A DNA stretch of 64,000 nt from Hydractinia symbiolongicarpus. Taxonomy: Eukaryota > Cnidaria > Hydrozoa > Anthoathecata > Hydractiniidae. Under the pieces are notes generated by a model. It saw only the letters and a program-made list of their open reading frames with translations. It did not search any database and was not told the DNA's origin. The stretch lies in assembly GCF_029227915.1 (NCBI RefSeq), contig NC_079883.1, positions 30,134,001 through 30,198,000 on the forward strand, in the 5' to 3' direction. Positions 41,482 to 49,546 of this stretch are shown one piece after another; positions within the stretch are counted from its first letter, which is position 1; the number at the start of each line of letters is the position of its first letter. The position numbers were made by a program, and so were the translations under genes.

Positions 41482-42973
41482 GTTGCATCGCTTTTAACAT
41501 TGAAACGTTTGACTGTGGGACTTAATTGAACTGATTCTGGACTGTGACCTTGTAAACTCGATAAATGAGCCAATTGGACTCCAAGGGATACCATTCTTCT
41601 TAATACGACATTATTGCTGAAATTCAGCGAGTACACTAGGCTCTGTGGTAGTGCTTTATTTAAAAATTTAGATAAATAAGTCTTTTTTTACTGTGGGACT
41701 AATCCTGGCCGTTAGCACGCGCTGAAAAAATAGAGACAATTTCAAAAACTACATTTCATTGACTTTCTAGCGGTTTCAATCCGTTTAAGTTACAACGGTT
41801 GCGTCACATATTCGTACCAACATGTAGTTAGTAATTTTTTTCCGATGTGACTAAGTTGCATCGCTTTTAACAGTGAAACGATTGACTGTGGGAATTAATT
41901 TAACTGATTCTTGACTGTGACCTTGTAAATGCGATAAATGAGCCAATTGGGCTCCAAGGAATACCATTCTTCTTAATTCGACATAATTGCTGGACTTCAG
42001 CCAGTACACTAGGCTCTGTAGTAGTGCCTTATTTAAAAATTTAGATAAATAAGACTTTTTTTACTGTGGGACTAATCCTGGCCGTAAGCACGCGCTGAAG
42101 AAACAGAGGCATTCTCAAAAACTACATTTCATCGACTTCTTGGCGGTATCAATCCGTTTGAGTTACAACGGTTGCGTCACATATTCGTACCAACACGTAT
42201 TTAGCGATAGTATTCTGATATTACTAGGTTGCATCGCTTTTAACAGTGAGACGATTGACTGTGGGACTTAATTGAACTGATCTTGGACTTTGACCTTAAA
42301 AATGTGATAAATGAGCCAATTGGACTCCAAGGGATACCATTCTTCTTAATACGACATTATTGCTGAAATTCAGCGAGTACACTAGGCTCTGTGGTAGTGC
42401 TTTATTTAAAAATTTAGATAAATAAGTCTTTTTTTACTGTGGGACTAATCCTGGCCGTTAGCACGCGCTGAAAAAATAGAGACAATTTCAAAAACTACAT
42501 TTCATTGACTTTCTAGCGGTTTCAATCCGTTTAAGTTACAACGGTTGCGTCACATATTCGTACCAACATGTAGTTAGTAATTTTTTTCCGATGTGACTAA
42601 GTTGCATCGCTTTTAACAGTGAAACGATTGACTGTGGGAATTAATTGAACTGATTCTTGACTGTGACCTTGTAAATGCGATAAATGAGCCAATTGGGCTC
42701 CAAGGAATACCATTCTTCTTAATTCGACATAATTGCTGGACTTCAGCCAGTACACTAGGCTCTGTAGTAGTGCCTTATTTAAAAATTTAGATAAATAAGA
42801 CTTTTTTTACTGTGGGACTAATCCTGGCCGTAAGCACGCGCTGAAGAAACAGAGGCATTCTCAAAAACTACATTTCATCGACTTCTTGGCGGTATCAATC
42901 CGTTTGAGTTACAACGGTTGCGTCACATATTCGTACCAACACGTATTTAGCGATAGTATTCTGATATTACTAG
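41482..42973 (+). repeat. Dimeric HOR, two copies of 746 bp
   Basis: Monomers at 41855 and 42228 recur at 42601 and 42974. Shared variants are GTAGTTAGTAATTTTTTTCC, the CTGTAGTAGTGCC form, GAAACAGAGGCATTC and ACACGTATTTAGCG. Copies differ at only a few bases by eye. The unit lies directly left of the first insert. Confidence 0.83.
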
Positions 42974-43460
42974 GTTGCATCGCTTTTAACAGTGAGACGA
43001 TTGACTGTGGGACTTAATTGAACTGATCTTGGACTTTGACCTTAAAAATGTGATAAATGAGCCAGTTTGACTACAAGAAGTAACATTCTTCTTAATTTGA
43101 CTTAATTGCTGGAACTCAGCGATTGCACTGGGCACTGTGGTAGCGTTTTATTTAAAAATTAAGTTAAATAAGTCATTTTTTACTGTGGGACCAATCCCAG
43201 CCGTTAGTTCGCACTGAAGAAATAGAGACAGTTTCAAAAACTACATTTCATTGACTTTCTAACGGTGTTAATCCGTTTGAGTTACAACGGTTGCGTCACA
43301 TATTCGTACCAACATGTATTTAGTGATTTCTTTCCGATGTGACTAAGTTGCATCGCTTTTAACAGTGAAACGATTGACTGTGGGACTTAATTGAACTGAT
43401 TCTGGACTGTGACCTTGTAAACTCGATAAATCAATATAGAAAGTGTTGCGGAGAGGTTGC

Positions 43461-43688
43461 CAAGGCAAAGCACGGCAAGGAAAGGGCACGGCAAAGGCAG
43501 GCAAGGAAACAGGAAGAGGAATCAGCAAGGCAGGGGTAGGCAAGGCATAGAGGCACAGGCAAAGGCATAGAAGCCAGGCTCCAGAAAAGGCATAGGAAGG
43601 GTAGGCAAAGACAGGCAAGGAAACAGGAAGAGGAATCAGCAAGGCAGGGTTAGGCAAGGCAAGGGAACGGCAAGGCAGGGGCAGGCAC
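43461..43688 (+). repeat. Purine-rich GGCAA/AGGCA minisatellite (copy 1)
   Basis: About 228 bp in which nearly all plus-strand bases are G, A or C, with very little T. It is built from degenerate GGCAAGGCA, GGCACGGCA and AGGCATAG steps. A longer internal duplication starts at 43498 and again at 43612 (114 bp apart), each including CAGGCAAGGAAACAGGAAG. In one minus-strand frame the repeat reads as a Leu/Pro/Ala-rich peptide running into satellite. I take that as a by-product, since the frame depends on the repeat and has no recognisable domain. Confidence 0.85.
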
Positions 43689-44072
43689 CTTAATAGAGAA
43701 TCCCCCTACAACTCAAAGATTCGTATACTCGATATATCTAAGATTGTATCATATTAATCCAGGAGTATAGAAAATATTGAGATGCAAATATTTCAAATTC
43801 AGTAGCTCAAACGAAGCTCTCAAATTTATATCCGGTCAATATATATACAGTGAATCATGTTAGCAGAATTATGTGCCAATACAAATATTTAAACAATCGG
43901 TCATAACGCGAAAAAAACTATCAATTTTTAATAAATCTGAGATTAAAAGTTAACTTGGTTCCAATGACAACAACATTAAAAAGTCAAGATATAGAAATAA
44001 TTAGAGAAGTCCACGAAAAAGGCGAAACATTTACCTGGTTGTTGTAAGTGCAAGATAATTATGTTTTTCCTA
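43689..44072. other. AT-rich unique segment of the insert (copy 1)
   Basis: No repeat, RNA or recognisable protein is seen in this stretch. It follows the minisatellite and precedes the tRNA-like sequence. It holds one short plus-strand frame (43964-44047) that runs into a GTAAGT splice-donor-like sequence; see the findings. Corresponding segments are present in the other two insert copies, which share an inserted A (AAGATATGTATC against AAGATTGTATC here). Confidence 0.6.
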
Positions 44073-44140
44073 GCCCTGTCCAGGCTTTGAACCTGGATCT
44101 CTCATTTGTATGAGTGTCATAGCCATTAGACCAACAGGGC
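44073..44140 (-). tRNA. tRNA-like sequence, probably pseudogene or SINE head (copy 1)
   Basis: Read on the minus strand, 68 nt form a near-complete cloverleaf: a perfect 7-bp acceptor stem GCCCTGT/ACAGGGC, a D arm GTCTAATGGCTATGAC that keeps the GG pair, an anticodon stem CTCAT/ATGAG, a 4-nt variable region AGAT, and a perfect T stem CCAGG/CCTGG around TTCAAAG. GGTTCAAAGCC fits the polymerase III B box and TGGTCTAATGG the A box. The anticodon loop has only 4 nt (ACAA) instead of 7, so no anticodon can be assigned and it is unlikely to decode. An ordinary tRNA pseudogene or the head of a tRNA-derived SINE both fit. Confidence 0.7.
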
Positions 44141-44238
44141 ATGATTATATATATATGAAAAACTTTACATGTGCATCTTCTATATGCTCACAGTCTTTTT
44201 ACTTAAAAATATGGCACCTAGTTTGGTATATTTAGCAC

Positions 44239-44713
44239 GACGGTGCCGATAAGCCGCATACGCCGTAAAAAGTGCGGGCATTTTCGGGCGAGTTCGGCTT
44301 TTTGAAAAAAGGTCAGGTATTTGCCCGAAAAAACCCGCATAGTCCCGAACAATGCCCGAAAAAAAAAAAGATTCACCACAAATGACTCTCGAAGAATTAT
44401 TTAAAAAAGTATAAAAATTAAAATGAACTAACTATGTAATAGCGAAGTTCTTAAAAGAACTGTTTTTATGATTTGTGATAAGATTTACTTGATAAATAAC
44501 TTATATATAAACTTTATTAACTCCTTTCTCTTCAAACGCATTTTTTTAACTGTCGTCCGCCATGTTTATGTTACAAGGTGTTGCATTTCGGGAATGTTCT
44601 GGGCGAGTTCGGGAAAGTGCGGGCGGTTTCGACCGACAACCGTCAATTTAATTCGAAAAGTCGCCCGAACTCGCCCGTATATATGCGGGCGTTTGCGGCT
44701 TATCGGCACCCTC
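44239..44713. mobile_element. 475-bp non-autonomous DNA element with 20-bp inverted ends (copy 1)
   Basis: The left end GAGGGTGCCGATAAGCCGCA (written as in copies 2 and 3; this copy has GACGG at the third base) is the exact inverse of the right end TGCGGCTTATCGGCACCCTC. Behind these ends both arms carry GC-rich CGGGCGAGTTCGG/CCGAACTCGCCCG blocks, so the inversion extends imperfectly inward. The centre is AT-rich and has no transposase. Size and structure fit a MITE. A clear target duplication is not visible; TTTAG occurs close to both ends but not at equal distance. Superfamily is undetermined. Two overlapping short plus-strand frames here have no recognisable product. Confidence 0.8.
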
Positions 44714-45431
44714 TTTATTTAGCTAGAAAATCTGAGCCACTAAATTATGTTTTATGCTTTAGTTAGGGAGCTTTTTAGGGGTGTGAATGACCTAAAAGTG
44801 AAAAATAGTGATAGCTCTACATAACCTTCCATTTTCACTATATTTTTCAAAATAAATACTATGGACAAGGTTGCAAAAAACACATTATGGAGGTTGCATT
44901 TATTCTTTTAGTTATAAAAAAAGTCCAGGCTCTTCTGCTAAAAAGAATATATGTCTATACCAATGTTCTTTTGCTGATTTGGCTAAACTTTTGGTTCTTA
45001 GTTTTTTGTCTAAAATTGTTAAAACCAACATATTTTGTGGATAATTGTAGATATTTGATGGTACTTTCCTAATCAGAGCATAATTAACTCATTGTGCAGT
45101 ATTTGTATGACTAAAAAATATGTCTTAAGGATCATTTAAATCTAGCTACATAGCTAATTTTATGCCGGCCAAGTAGCCAGTTTTATGTCAGATAAGTAGC
45201 TAGTGAGAAAAACAGTTTTGTGCTGGTTATCTACCTAGTTTATGCTGCTAGCTAGCCAATTTGGTAGTGTTATACCAGCTTATTTTGCCACATATGTTGG
45301 TAGTTATTTGCTAGTTAGGTGTGGGTGAGAAGAGGTTCATTACATGTAAAAAATAGTGATATACTAGCTAGCTATTCATACTTCCCTCTTTCGTTTTCTT
45401 GAAAATATCAGTTCGTCCCCATTTTCCGCTT
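44714..45431. other. AT-rich segment with weak repeats (copy 1)
   Basis: No gene is supported. The stretch contains a TTTTTAGGGGTGT block (44772-44784) whose inverse ACACCCCTAAAAA lies at 45630-45642, about 870 bp apart, a possible relic of inverted ends. A 61-codon hydrophobic plus-strand frame (44887-45072) has no motif and fits chance in AT-rich DNA. Degenerate AGCTAGC and AGTAGCCAGTTTTATG words fill 45141-45262. Confidence 0.5.
45141..45262 (+). repeat. Degenerate AGTAGCYAGTTTTATG repeat
   Basis: Four or five diverged units are seen, containing AGCTAATTTTATGCCGG, AGTAGCCAGTTTTATGTC, AGTAGCTAGTGAG, ACCTAGTTTATGCTG and AGCTAGCCAATTT, at irregular spacing of about 20-34 bp. Copies 2 and 3 keep only the left part because their deletion starts after CCAGTTTTA (45185 in copy 1). 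Confidence 0.5.
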
Positions 45432-45664
45432 GGCACTGTTCTGCCCAGATTGCGAAAACGACCTGTTTACAACCGGGACAGCCGGATTATGTACGCACGG
45501 CCCGATTATGTTTTTTTTGCACTGGTCGTGGTGACCGGATTATGAACGCTGATATAAATAGCTGGGAGACAGGCTGTGATTGGCATTTTCTTCAAGCTTT
45601 TGTAAATTAAACATTCTCTGGAAGATAGAACACCCCTAAAAACTAGACATGGCAAAATAAAAAA

Positions 45665-45808
45665 GTGTCGACGTAATTCTTAGTATAAACTACCCTTGTA
45701 GTAAATACATTTCAACATAATATACTTTGAAGCAACGTGTCGACGTAATTCTTAGTATAAACTACCCTTGTAGTAAATACATTTCAACATAATATACTTT
45801 GAAGCAAC
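45665..45808 (+). repeat. Perfect 72-bp tandem duplication
   Basis: The unit beginning GTGTCGACGTAATTCTTAG and ending ACTTTGAAGCAAC occupies 45665-45736 and 45737-45808 with no difference seen. Perfect identity in otherwise diverged surroundings points to a recent slippage or unequal exchange, although assembly duplication is possible. The whole repeat is absent from insert copies 2 and 3. Confidence 0.92.
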
Positions 45809-45917
45809 TAAATTTCACGGAACCTAAATTATTCTTTTTGCGGGAATTAATTTTGGTGAAAAGTTATTAAACTTGCGAATCCCAAAATTTAGTATTTGCC
45901 ACGAATGATATAAAAGC

Positions 45918-46145
45918 AGTCAGCCCCAATTATATTTGTTTTATTTAAGTCCTATAATTGTCGAATAATATTTGACTGTCATACATAAGTCGACCTGCCC
46001 CGATTATGTTCGTTCTATAATAAGTGAGAAATAATATTACACTGTCGTATATAAACTGCCCTGATTATGTTCCTTTTATAAGTGTCAAATAATATTTTTT
46101 GAGTAATAAGTTGGCCTGTCCCGATTATGTTGCCCTGATTATGTA
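45918..46145 (+). repeat. GATTATGTT minisatellite, units of about 60-74 bp
   Basis: Four units carry CCCCAATTATATTTG, CCCCGATTATGTTCG, CCCTGATTATGTTCC and CCCGATTATGTTGCC at spacings of about 74, 60 and 61 bp, each preceded by an AATAATATT word; a fifth partial CCCTGATTATGTA follows. Related CCGGATTATG and CCCGATTATG words also occur near 45480-45550 at the other end of the element. The deletion in copies 2 and 3 ends inside this repeat at an AATAATATT word. Confidence 0.7.
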
Positions 46146-46223
46146 TTTTCTGCCCTGTTCTTAACCGGGGCAAGCTGCCGTACTTAATCAGGCCAAAGTT
46201 CATTATCCGGGCAGAACAGCACC

Positions 46224-46497
46224 ATCTTTAAAAAACAACAAACACTCCATCGCTTTGCTCCTTGATAAACACGTTGTCTCGCTTACTATAAACTGTACTA
46301 AAGAATGACCACATTAAATTGCTGGATTACTGTGATTTTTTGTTTGAATTTTTATAATTCGGATGTATAGGGACGAAATCGCATAGAAATGCTATATACT
46401 CTCCATCGTACTTCTTTTCCCTTATATTTGGCTTATATAATGAGGAAATAGGCTCCGCTACGCTCCGTGCGCTGGCGCGCACTCCGCTACTCTCCGC
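46224..46497. other. Insert right end with GC-rich hairpin tail (copy 1)
   Basis: An AT-rich stretch is followed by a GC-rich tail from about 46451. The tail repeats CTCCGCTA words and contains a perfect 6-bp hairpin GTGCGC-TGGC-GCGCAC at 46467-46482, 15 nt before the insert boundary. The terminal CTCTCCGC (46490-46497) is the inverse of GCGGAGAG at 43448-43455, which lies 16 nt inside the left end. A terminal hairpin with asymmetric inverted ends recalls Helitron-like elements, but the standard CTRR end is absent. A minus-strand frame 46327-46518 crosses into satellite and is not considered coding. Confidence 0.55.
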
Positions 46498-47382
46498 AAT
46501 GAGCCAATTGGGCTCCAAGGAATACCATTCTTCTTAATTTGACATGATTGCCGGAACTCAGCGATTACACTGGACGCTGTGGCAGCACTTCCTTTAAAAA
46601 TTTAAATAAAAAAGTCATTTTTTACTGTGGGACCAATCCCAGCCATAAGTTCGCGCTGAAGAAATAGAGACAGTTTCAAAAACTACATTTCATTGACTTT
46701 CTACACTAGGCTCTGTGGTAGTGCTTTATTTAAAAATTTAGATAAATAAGTCTTTTTTTACTGTGGGACTAATCCTGGCCGTTAGCACGCGCTGAAGAAA
46801 TAGAGACATTCTCAAAAACTACACTTCATCGACTTCTTGGCGGTATCAATCCGTTTGAGTTACAGCGGTTGCCTCGCATATTCGTACCAACATGTATTTA
46901 GCGATAGTATTCTGATATTACTAGGTTGCATCGCCTTTAACAGTGAAACGATTGACTGTGGGACTTAGTTGAACTAACTTTGGAGTGTGACCTGATAAAT
47001 TTTATAAATGAGCCAGTTTGTCTACAAGAAATATCATTCTTCTTAATTTAACTTGATTGCTGGAACTCAGCGATTGCACTGGGCGCTGTGGTAGAGTTTT
47101 ATTTAAAAATTAAGTTAAATAAGTCATTTTTTACTGTGGGACCAATCCCAGCCATTAGTTCGCGCTGAAGAAATAGAGACAGTTTCAAAAACTACATTTC
47201 ATTGACTTTCTAACGGTGTCAATCCGTTTGAGTTGCAACGGTTGTGTCACATATTCGTACCAACATGTATTTAGTGATTTTTTTCCGATGTGACTAAGTT
47301 GCATCGCTTTTAACAGTGAAACGATTGACTGTGGGACTTAATTGAACTGATTCTGGACTGTGACCTTGTAAACTCGATAAAT
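46498..47382 (+). repeat. Satellite spacer between insert copies 1 and 2 (885 bp)
   Basis: It resumes at AATGAGCCAATTGGG, the remainder of the monomer interrupted at 43431. It passes the aberrant GACTTTCT/ACACTAGG junction at 46702/46703, then a complete monomer from 46925 and the first 85 bp of the next from 47298. The interrupted monomer is the class with TTGCCGGAACTCAGCG and GGCAGCACTTCC. Confidence 0.92.
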
Positions 47383-47411
47383 CAATATAGAAAGTGTTGC
47401 GGAGAGGTTGC

Positions 47412-47639
47412 CAAGGCAAAGCACGGCAAGGAAAGGGCACGGCAAAGGCAGGCAAGGAAACAGGAAGAGGAATCAGCAAGGCAGGGGTAGGCAAGGCATA
47501 GAGGCACAGGCAAAGGCATAGAAGCCAGGCTCCAGAAAAGGCATAGGAAGGGTAGGCAAAGACAGGCAAGGAAACAGGAAGAGGAATCAGCAAGGCAGGG
47601 TTAGGCAAGGCAAGGGAACGGCAAGGCAGGGGCAGGCAC
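47412..47639 (+). repeat. Purine-rich GGCAA/AGGCA minisatellite (copy 2)
   Basis: It lies 3951 bp from the copy in insert 1 and appears identical to it, including the 114-bp internal duplication step. Lack of change in such a slippage-prone repeat supports a recent amplification of the composite unit. Confidence 0.85.
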
Positions 47640-48024
47640 CTTAATAGAGAATCCCCCTACAACTCAAAGATTCGTATACTCGATATATCTAAGATATGTA
47701 TCATATTAATCCAGGAGTATAGAAAATATTGAGATGCAAATATTTCAAATTCAGTAGCTCAAACGAAGCTCTCAAATTTATATCCGGTCAATATATATAC
47801 AGTGAATCATGTTAGCAGAATTATGTGCCAATACAAATATTTAAACAATCGGTCATAACGCGAAAAAAACTATCAATTTTTAATAAATCTGAGATTAAAA
47901 GTTAACTTGGTTCCAATGACAACAACATTAAAAAGTCAAGATATAGAAATAATTAGAGAAGTCCACGAAAAAGGCGAAACATTTACCTGGTTGTTGTAAG
48001 TGCAAGATAATTATGTTTTTCCTA

Positions 48025-48092
48025 GCCCTGTCCAGGCTTTGAACCTGGATCTCTCATTTGTATGAGTGTCATAGGCATTAGACCAACAGGGC
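48025..48092 (-). tRNA. tRNA-like sequence, degraded (copy 2)
   Basis: The same 68-nt cloverleaf as in insert 1, with intact acceptor and T stems and the 4-nt anticodon loop. One base differs: on the minus strand the D loop reads AATGCCTATGAC where insert 1 has AATGGCTATGAC. This breaks the GG pair that normally docks with the T loop and lies in the A box. The change is shared with copy 3, so it is inherited through the tandem duplication or was lost once. Confidence 0.65.
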
Positions 48093-48190
48093 ATGATTAT
48101 ATATATATGAAAAACTTTACATGTGCATCTTCTATATGCTCACAGTCTTTTTACTTAAAAATATGGCACCTAGTTTGGTATATTTAGCAC

Positions 48191-48665
48191 GAGGGTGCCG
48201 ATAAGCCGCATACGCCGTAAAAAGTGCGGGCATTTTCGGGCGAGTTCGGCTTTTTGAAAAAAGGTCAGGTATTTGCCCGAAAAAACCCGCATAGTCCCGA
48301 ACAATGCCCGAAAAAAAAAAAGATTCACCACAAATGACTCTCGAAGAATTATTTAAAAAAGTATAAAAATTAAAATGAACTAACTATGTAATAGCGAAGT
48401 TCTTAAAAGAACTGTTTTTTATGATTTGTGATAAGATTTACTTGATAAATAACTTATATATAAACTTTATTAACTCCTTTCTCTTCAAACGCATTTTTTT
48501 AACTGTCGTCCGCCATGTTTATGTTACAAGGTGTTGCATTTCGGGAATGTTCTGGGCAAGTTCGGGAAAGTGCGGGCGGTTTCGACCGACAACCGTCAAT
48601 TTAATTCGAAAAGTCGCCCGAACTCGCCGTATATATGCGGGCGTTTGCGGCTTATCGGCACCCTC
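48191..48665. mobile_element. 475-bp inverted-repeat element (copy 2)
   Basis: Ends GAGGGTGCCGATAAGCCGCA and TGCGGCTTATCGGCACCCTC are perfect inverses over 20 bp. Two small indels balance in length against copy 1: an extra T in the central T run and a missing C in ACTCGCCGTAT. It is present because the whole insert was duplicated and is not evidence of an independent transposition. Confidence 0.8.
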
Positions 48666-49137
48666 TTTATTTAGCTAGAAAATCTGAGCCACTAAATTAT
48701 GTTTTATGCTTTAGTTAGGGAGCTTTTTAGGGGTGTGAATGACCTAAAAGTGAAAAATAGTGATAGCTCTACATAACCTTCCATTTTCACTATATTTTTC
48801 AAAATAAATACTATGGACAAGGTTGCAAAAAACACATTATGGAGGTTGCATTTATTCTTTTAGTTATAAAAAAAGTCCAGGCTCTTCTGCTAAAAAGAAT
48901 ATATGTCTATACCAATGTTCTTTTGCTGATTTGGCTAAACTTTTGGTTCTTAGTTTTTTGTCTAAAATTGTTAAAACCAACATATTTTGTGGATAATTGT
49001 AGATATTTGATGGTACTTTCCTAATCAGAGCATAATTAACTCATTGTGCAGTATGTGTATGACTAAAAAATATGTCTTAAGGATCATTTAAATCTAGCTA
49101 CATAGCTAATTTTATGCCGGCCAAGTAGCCAGTTTTA

Positions 49138-49272
49138 ATAATATTTTTTGAGTAATAAGTTGGCCTGTCCCGATTATGTTGCCCTGATTATGTATTTTCT
49201 GCCCTGTTCTTAACCGGGGCAAGCTGCCGTACTTAATCAGGCCAAAGTTCATTATCCGGGCAAAACAGCACC
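49138..49272. mobile_element. Truncated right end of the second inverted-repeat element (copy 2)
   Basis: Only the right 135 bp remain, from ATAATATTTTTTGAG to the end CAAAACAGCACC, which has one base change from the copy 1 form CAGAACAGCACC. The left end, the 72-bp duplication and most of the GATTATGTT minisatellite are missing. Without both ends it could not be mobilised. Confidence 0.7.
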
Positions 49273-49546
49273 ATCTTTAAAAAACAACAAACACTCCATC
49301 GCTTTGCTCCTTGATAAACACGTTGTCTCGCTTACTATAAACTGTACTAAAGAATGACCACATTAAATTGCTGGATTACTGTGATTTTTTGTTTGAATTT
49401 TTATAATTCGGATGTATAGGGACGAAATCGCATAGAAATGCTATATACTCTCCATCGTACTTCTTTTCCCTTATATTTGGCTTATATAATGAGGAAATAG
49501 GCTCCGCTACGCTCCGTGCGCTGGCGCGCACTCCGCTACTCTCCGC

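Larger units (their letters stand above)
1..43431 (+). repeat. 372-bp satellite array, left block (about 117 monomers)
   Basis: Head-to-tail monomers, each opening near GTTGCATCGCTTTTAACAG; the first starts fall at 1, 374, 746, 1118, 1491, 1863, 2236, 2607 and 2979, giving a period of 371-373 bp. All copies have the same orientation and no spacer. Each monomer contains in order a GTGGGACTTAATTGAACT segment, an AAATGAGCCA segment, a T-rich tract before a second CTGTGGGAC, a GAAGAAATAGAGAC segment, CCGTTTGAGTTACAACGG, and a CACATATTCGT(A/C)C(C)CA(A)CATGTATTT segment. At least three variant classes mix: one reads AATTGGGCTCC in the middle, one AGTTTGACTACAAG, one GAACTAACTTTGGA near the start. 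Monomer ends also vary (GATATTACTAG or CCGATGTGACTAA). No gene, RNA or other element interrupts this block. Confidence 0.97.
45432..46223. mobile_element. Second inverted-repeat element, about 790 bp (complete only here)
   Basis: The left end GGCACTGTTCTGCCCAGAT and the inverse of the right end, GGTGCTGTTCTGCCCGGAT, match at 16 of 19 positions. Further in, both arms have CCGG/CCGGGG and GATTATGTA words. No transposase is present. Inside lie a perfect 72-bp tandem duplication and a GATTATGTT minisatellite. No clear target duplication was found. Copies 2 and 3 of the insert keep only the last 135 bp, so this is the only complete copy. A short minus-strand frame at 46015-46203 overlaps the repeats and is not treated as a gene. 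Confidence 0.65.
43432..46497. mobile_element. Foreign insert, copy 1 (3066 bp, fullest form)
   Basis: Satellite stops after CTCGATAAAT and resumes at AATGAGCCAATTGGG. Uninterrupted monomers read CTCGATAAATGAGCC (for example 54219-54231), so AAT is present on both sides, a 3-bp target duplication or short junction homology. The insert begins CAATATAGAAAG and ends CTACTCTCCGC. It is a mosaic (minisatellite, unique AT-rich DNA, tRNA-like sequence, two inverted-repeat elements, GC-rich tail) with no transposase, reverse transcriptase or helicase reading frame. It could be a large non-autonomous transposon with nested elements, or a genomic fragment captured during break repair. I favour capture or a Helitron-like carrier, without being able to decide. 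Confidence 0.75.
47383..49546. mobile_element. Foreign insert, copy 2 (2164 bp, deleted form)
   Basis: It has the same left and right boundaries as copy 1 and sits at the same base of the same monomer class. It lacks 902 bp relative to copy 1: CCAGTTTTA (ending 49137) joins directly to ATAATATTTTTTGAG (from 49138). It shares with copy 3, against copy 1, that deletion, the AAGATATGTATC form, GAGGGTGCC at the element end, a changed D-loop base in the tRNA-like sequence, and CAGTATGTGTATG. Private changes include GGGCAAGTTCGG and a lost C in CTCGCCGTAT. It has no coding content. Confidence 0.78.

Noticed and set aside
1-43431. CRISPR array or bacterial repeat region
   Set aside because: The repeat unit is about 372 bp with no unique spacers and no cas genes. 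Satellite architecture and the tRNA-like and inverted-repeat elements point to a eukaryote.
43343-43657. A 104-codon minus-strand frame, present three times (also 47294-47608 and 50343-50657), with a Leu/Pro-rich repeat
   Set aside because: It is a fusion of satellite frame and the purine-rich minisatellite. The repeated peptide is the translation of GGCAA-type units, and identity among copies comes from recent duplication of the DNA.
44468-45072. Plus-strand frames of 61-85 codons inside the insert (also in copies 2 and 3)
   Set aside because: Two lie across the inverted-repeat element and one is a hydrophobic AT-rich frame. There are no motifs, no supporting signals, and a single-base indel changes the end of the first in copy 2.
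44772-45642. An additional transposon bounded by TTTTTAGGGGTGT and its inverse
   Set aside because: Only about 13 bp match, and the proposed right end falls inside the better supported second inverted-repeat element, so both cannot be intact. It was kept only as a remark in the segment description.
45665-45808. Long terminal repeats of a retroelement
   Set aside because: The two 72-bp copies are directly adjacent with no internal region between them, so they are a simple tandem duplication.
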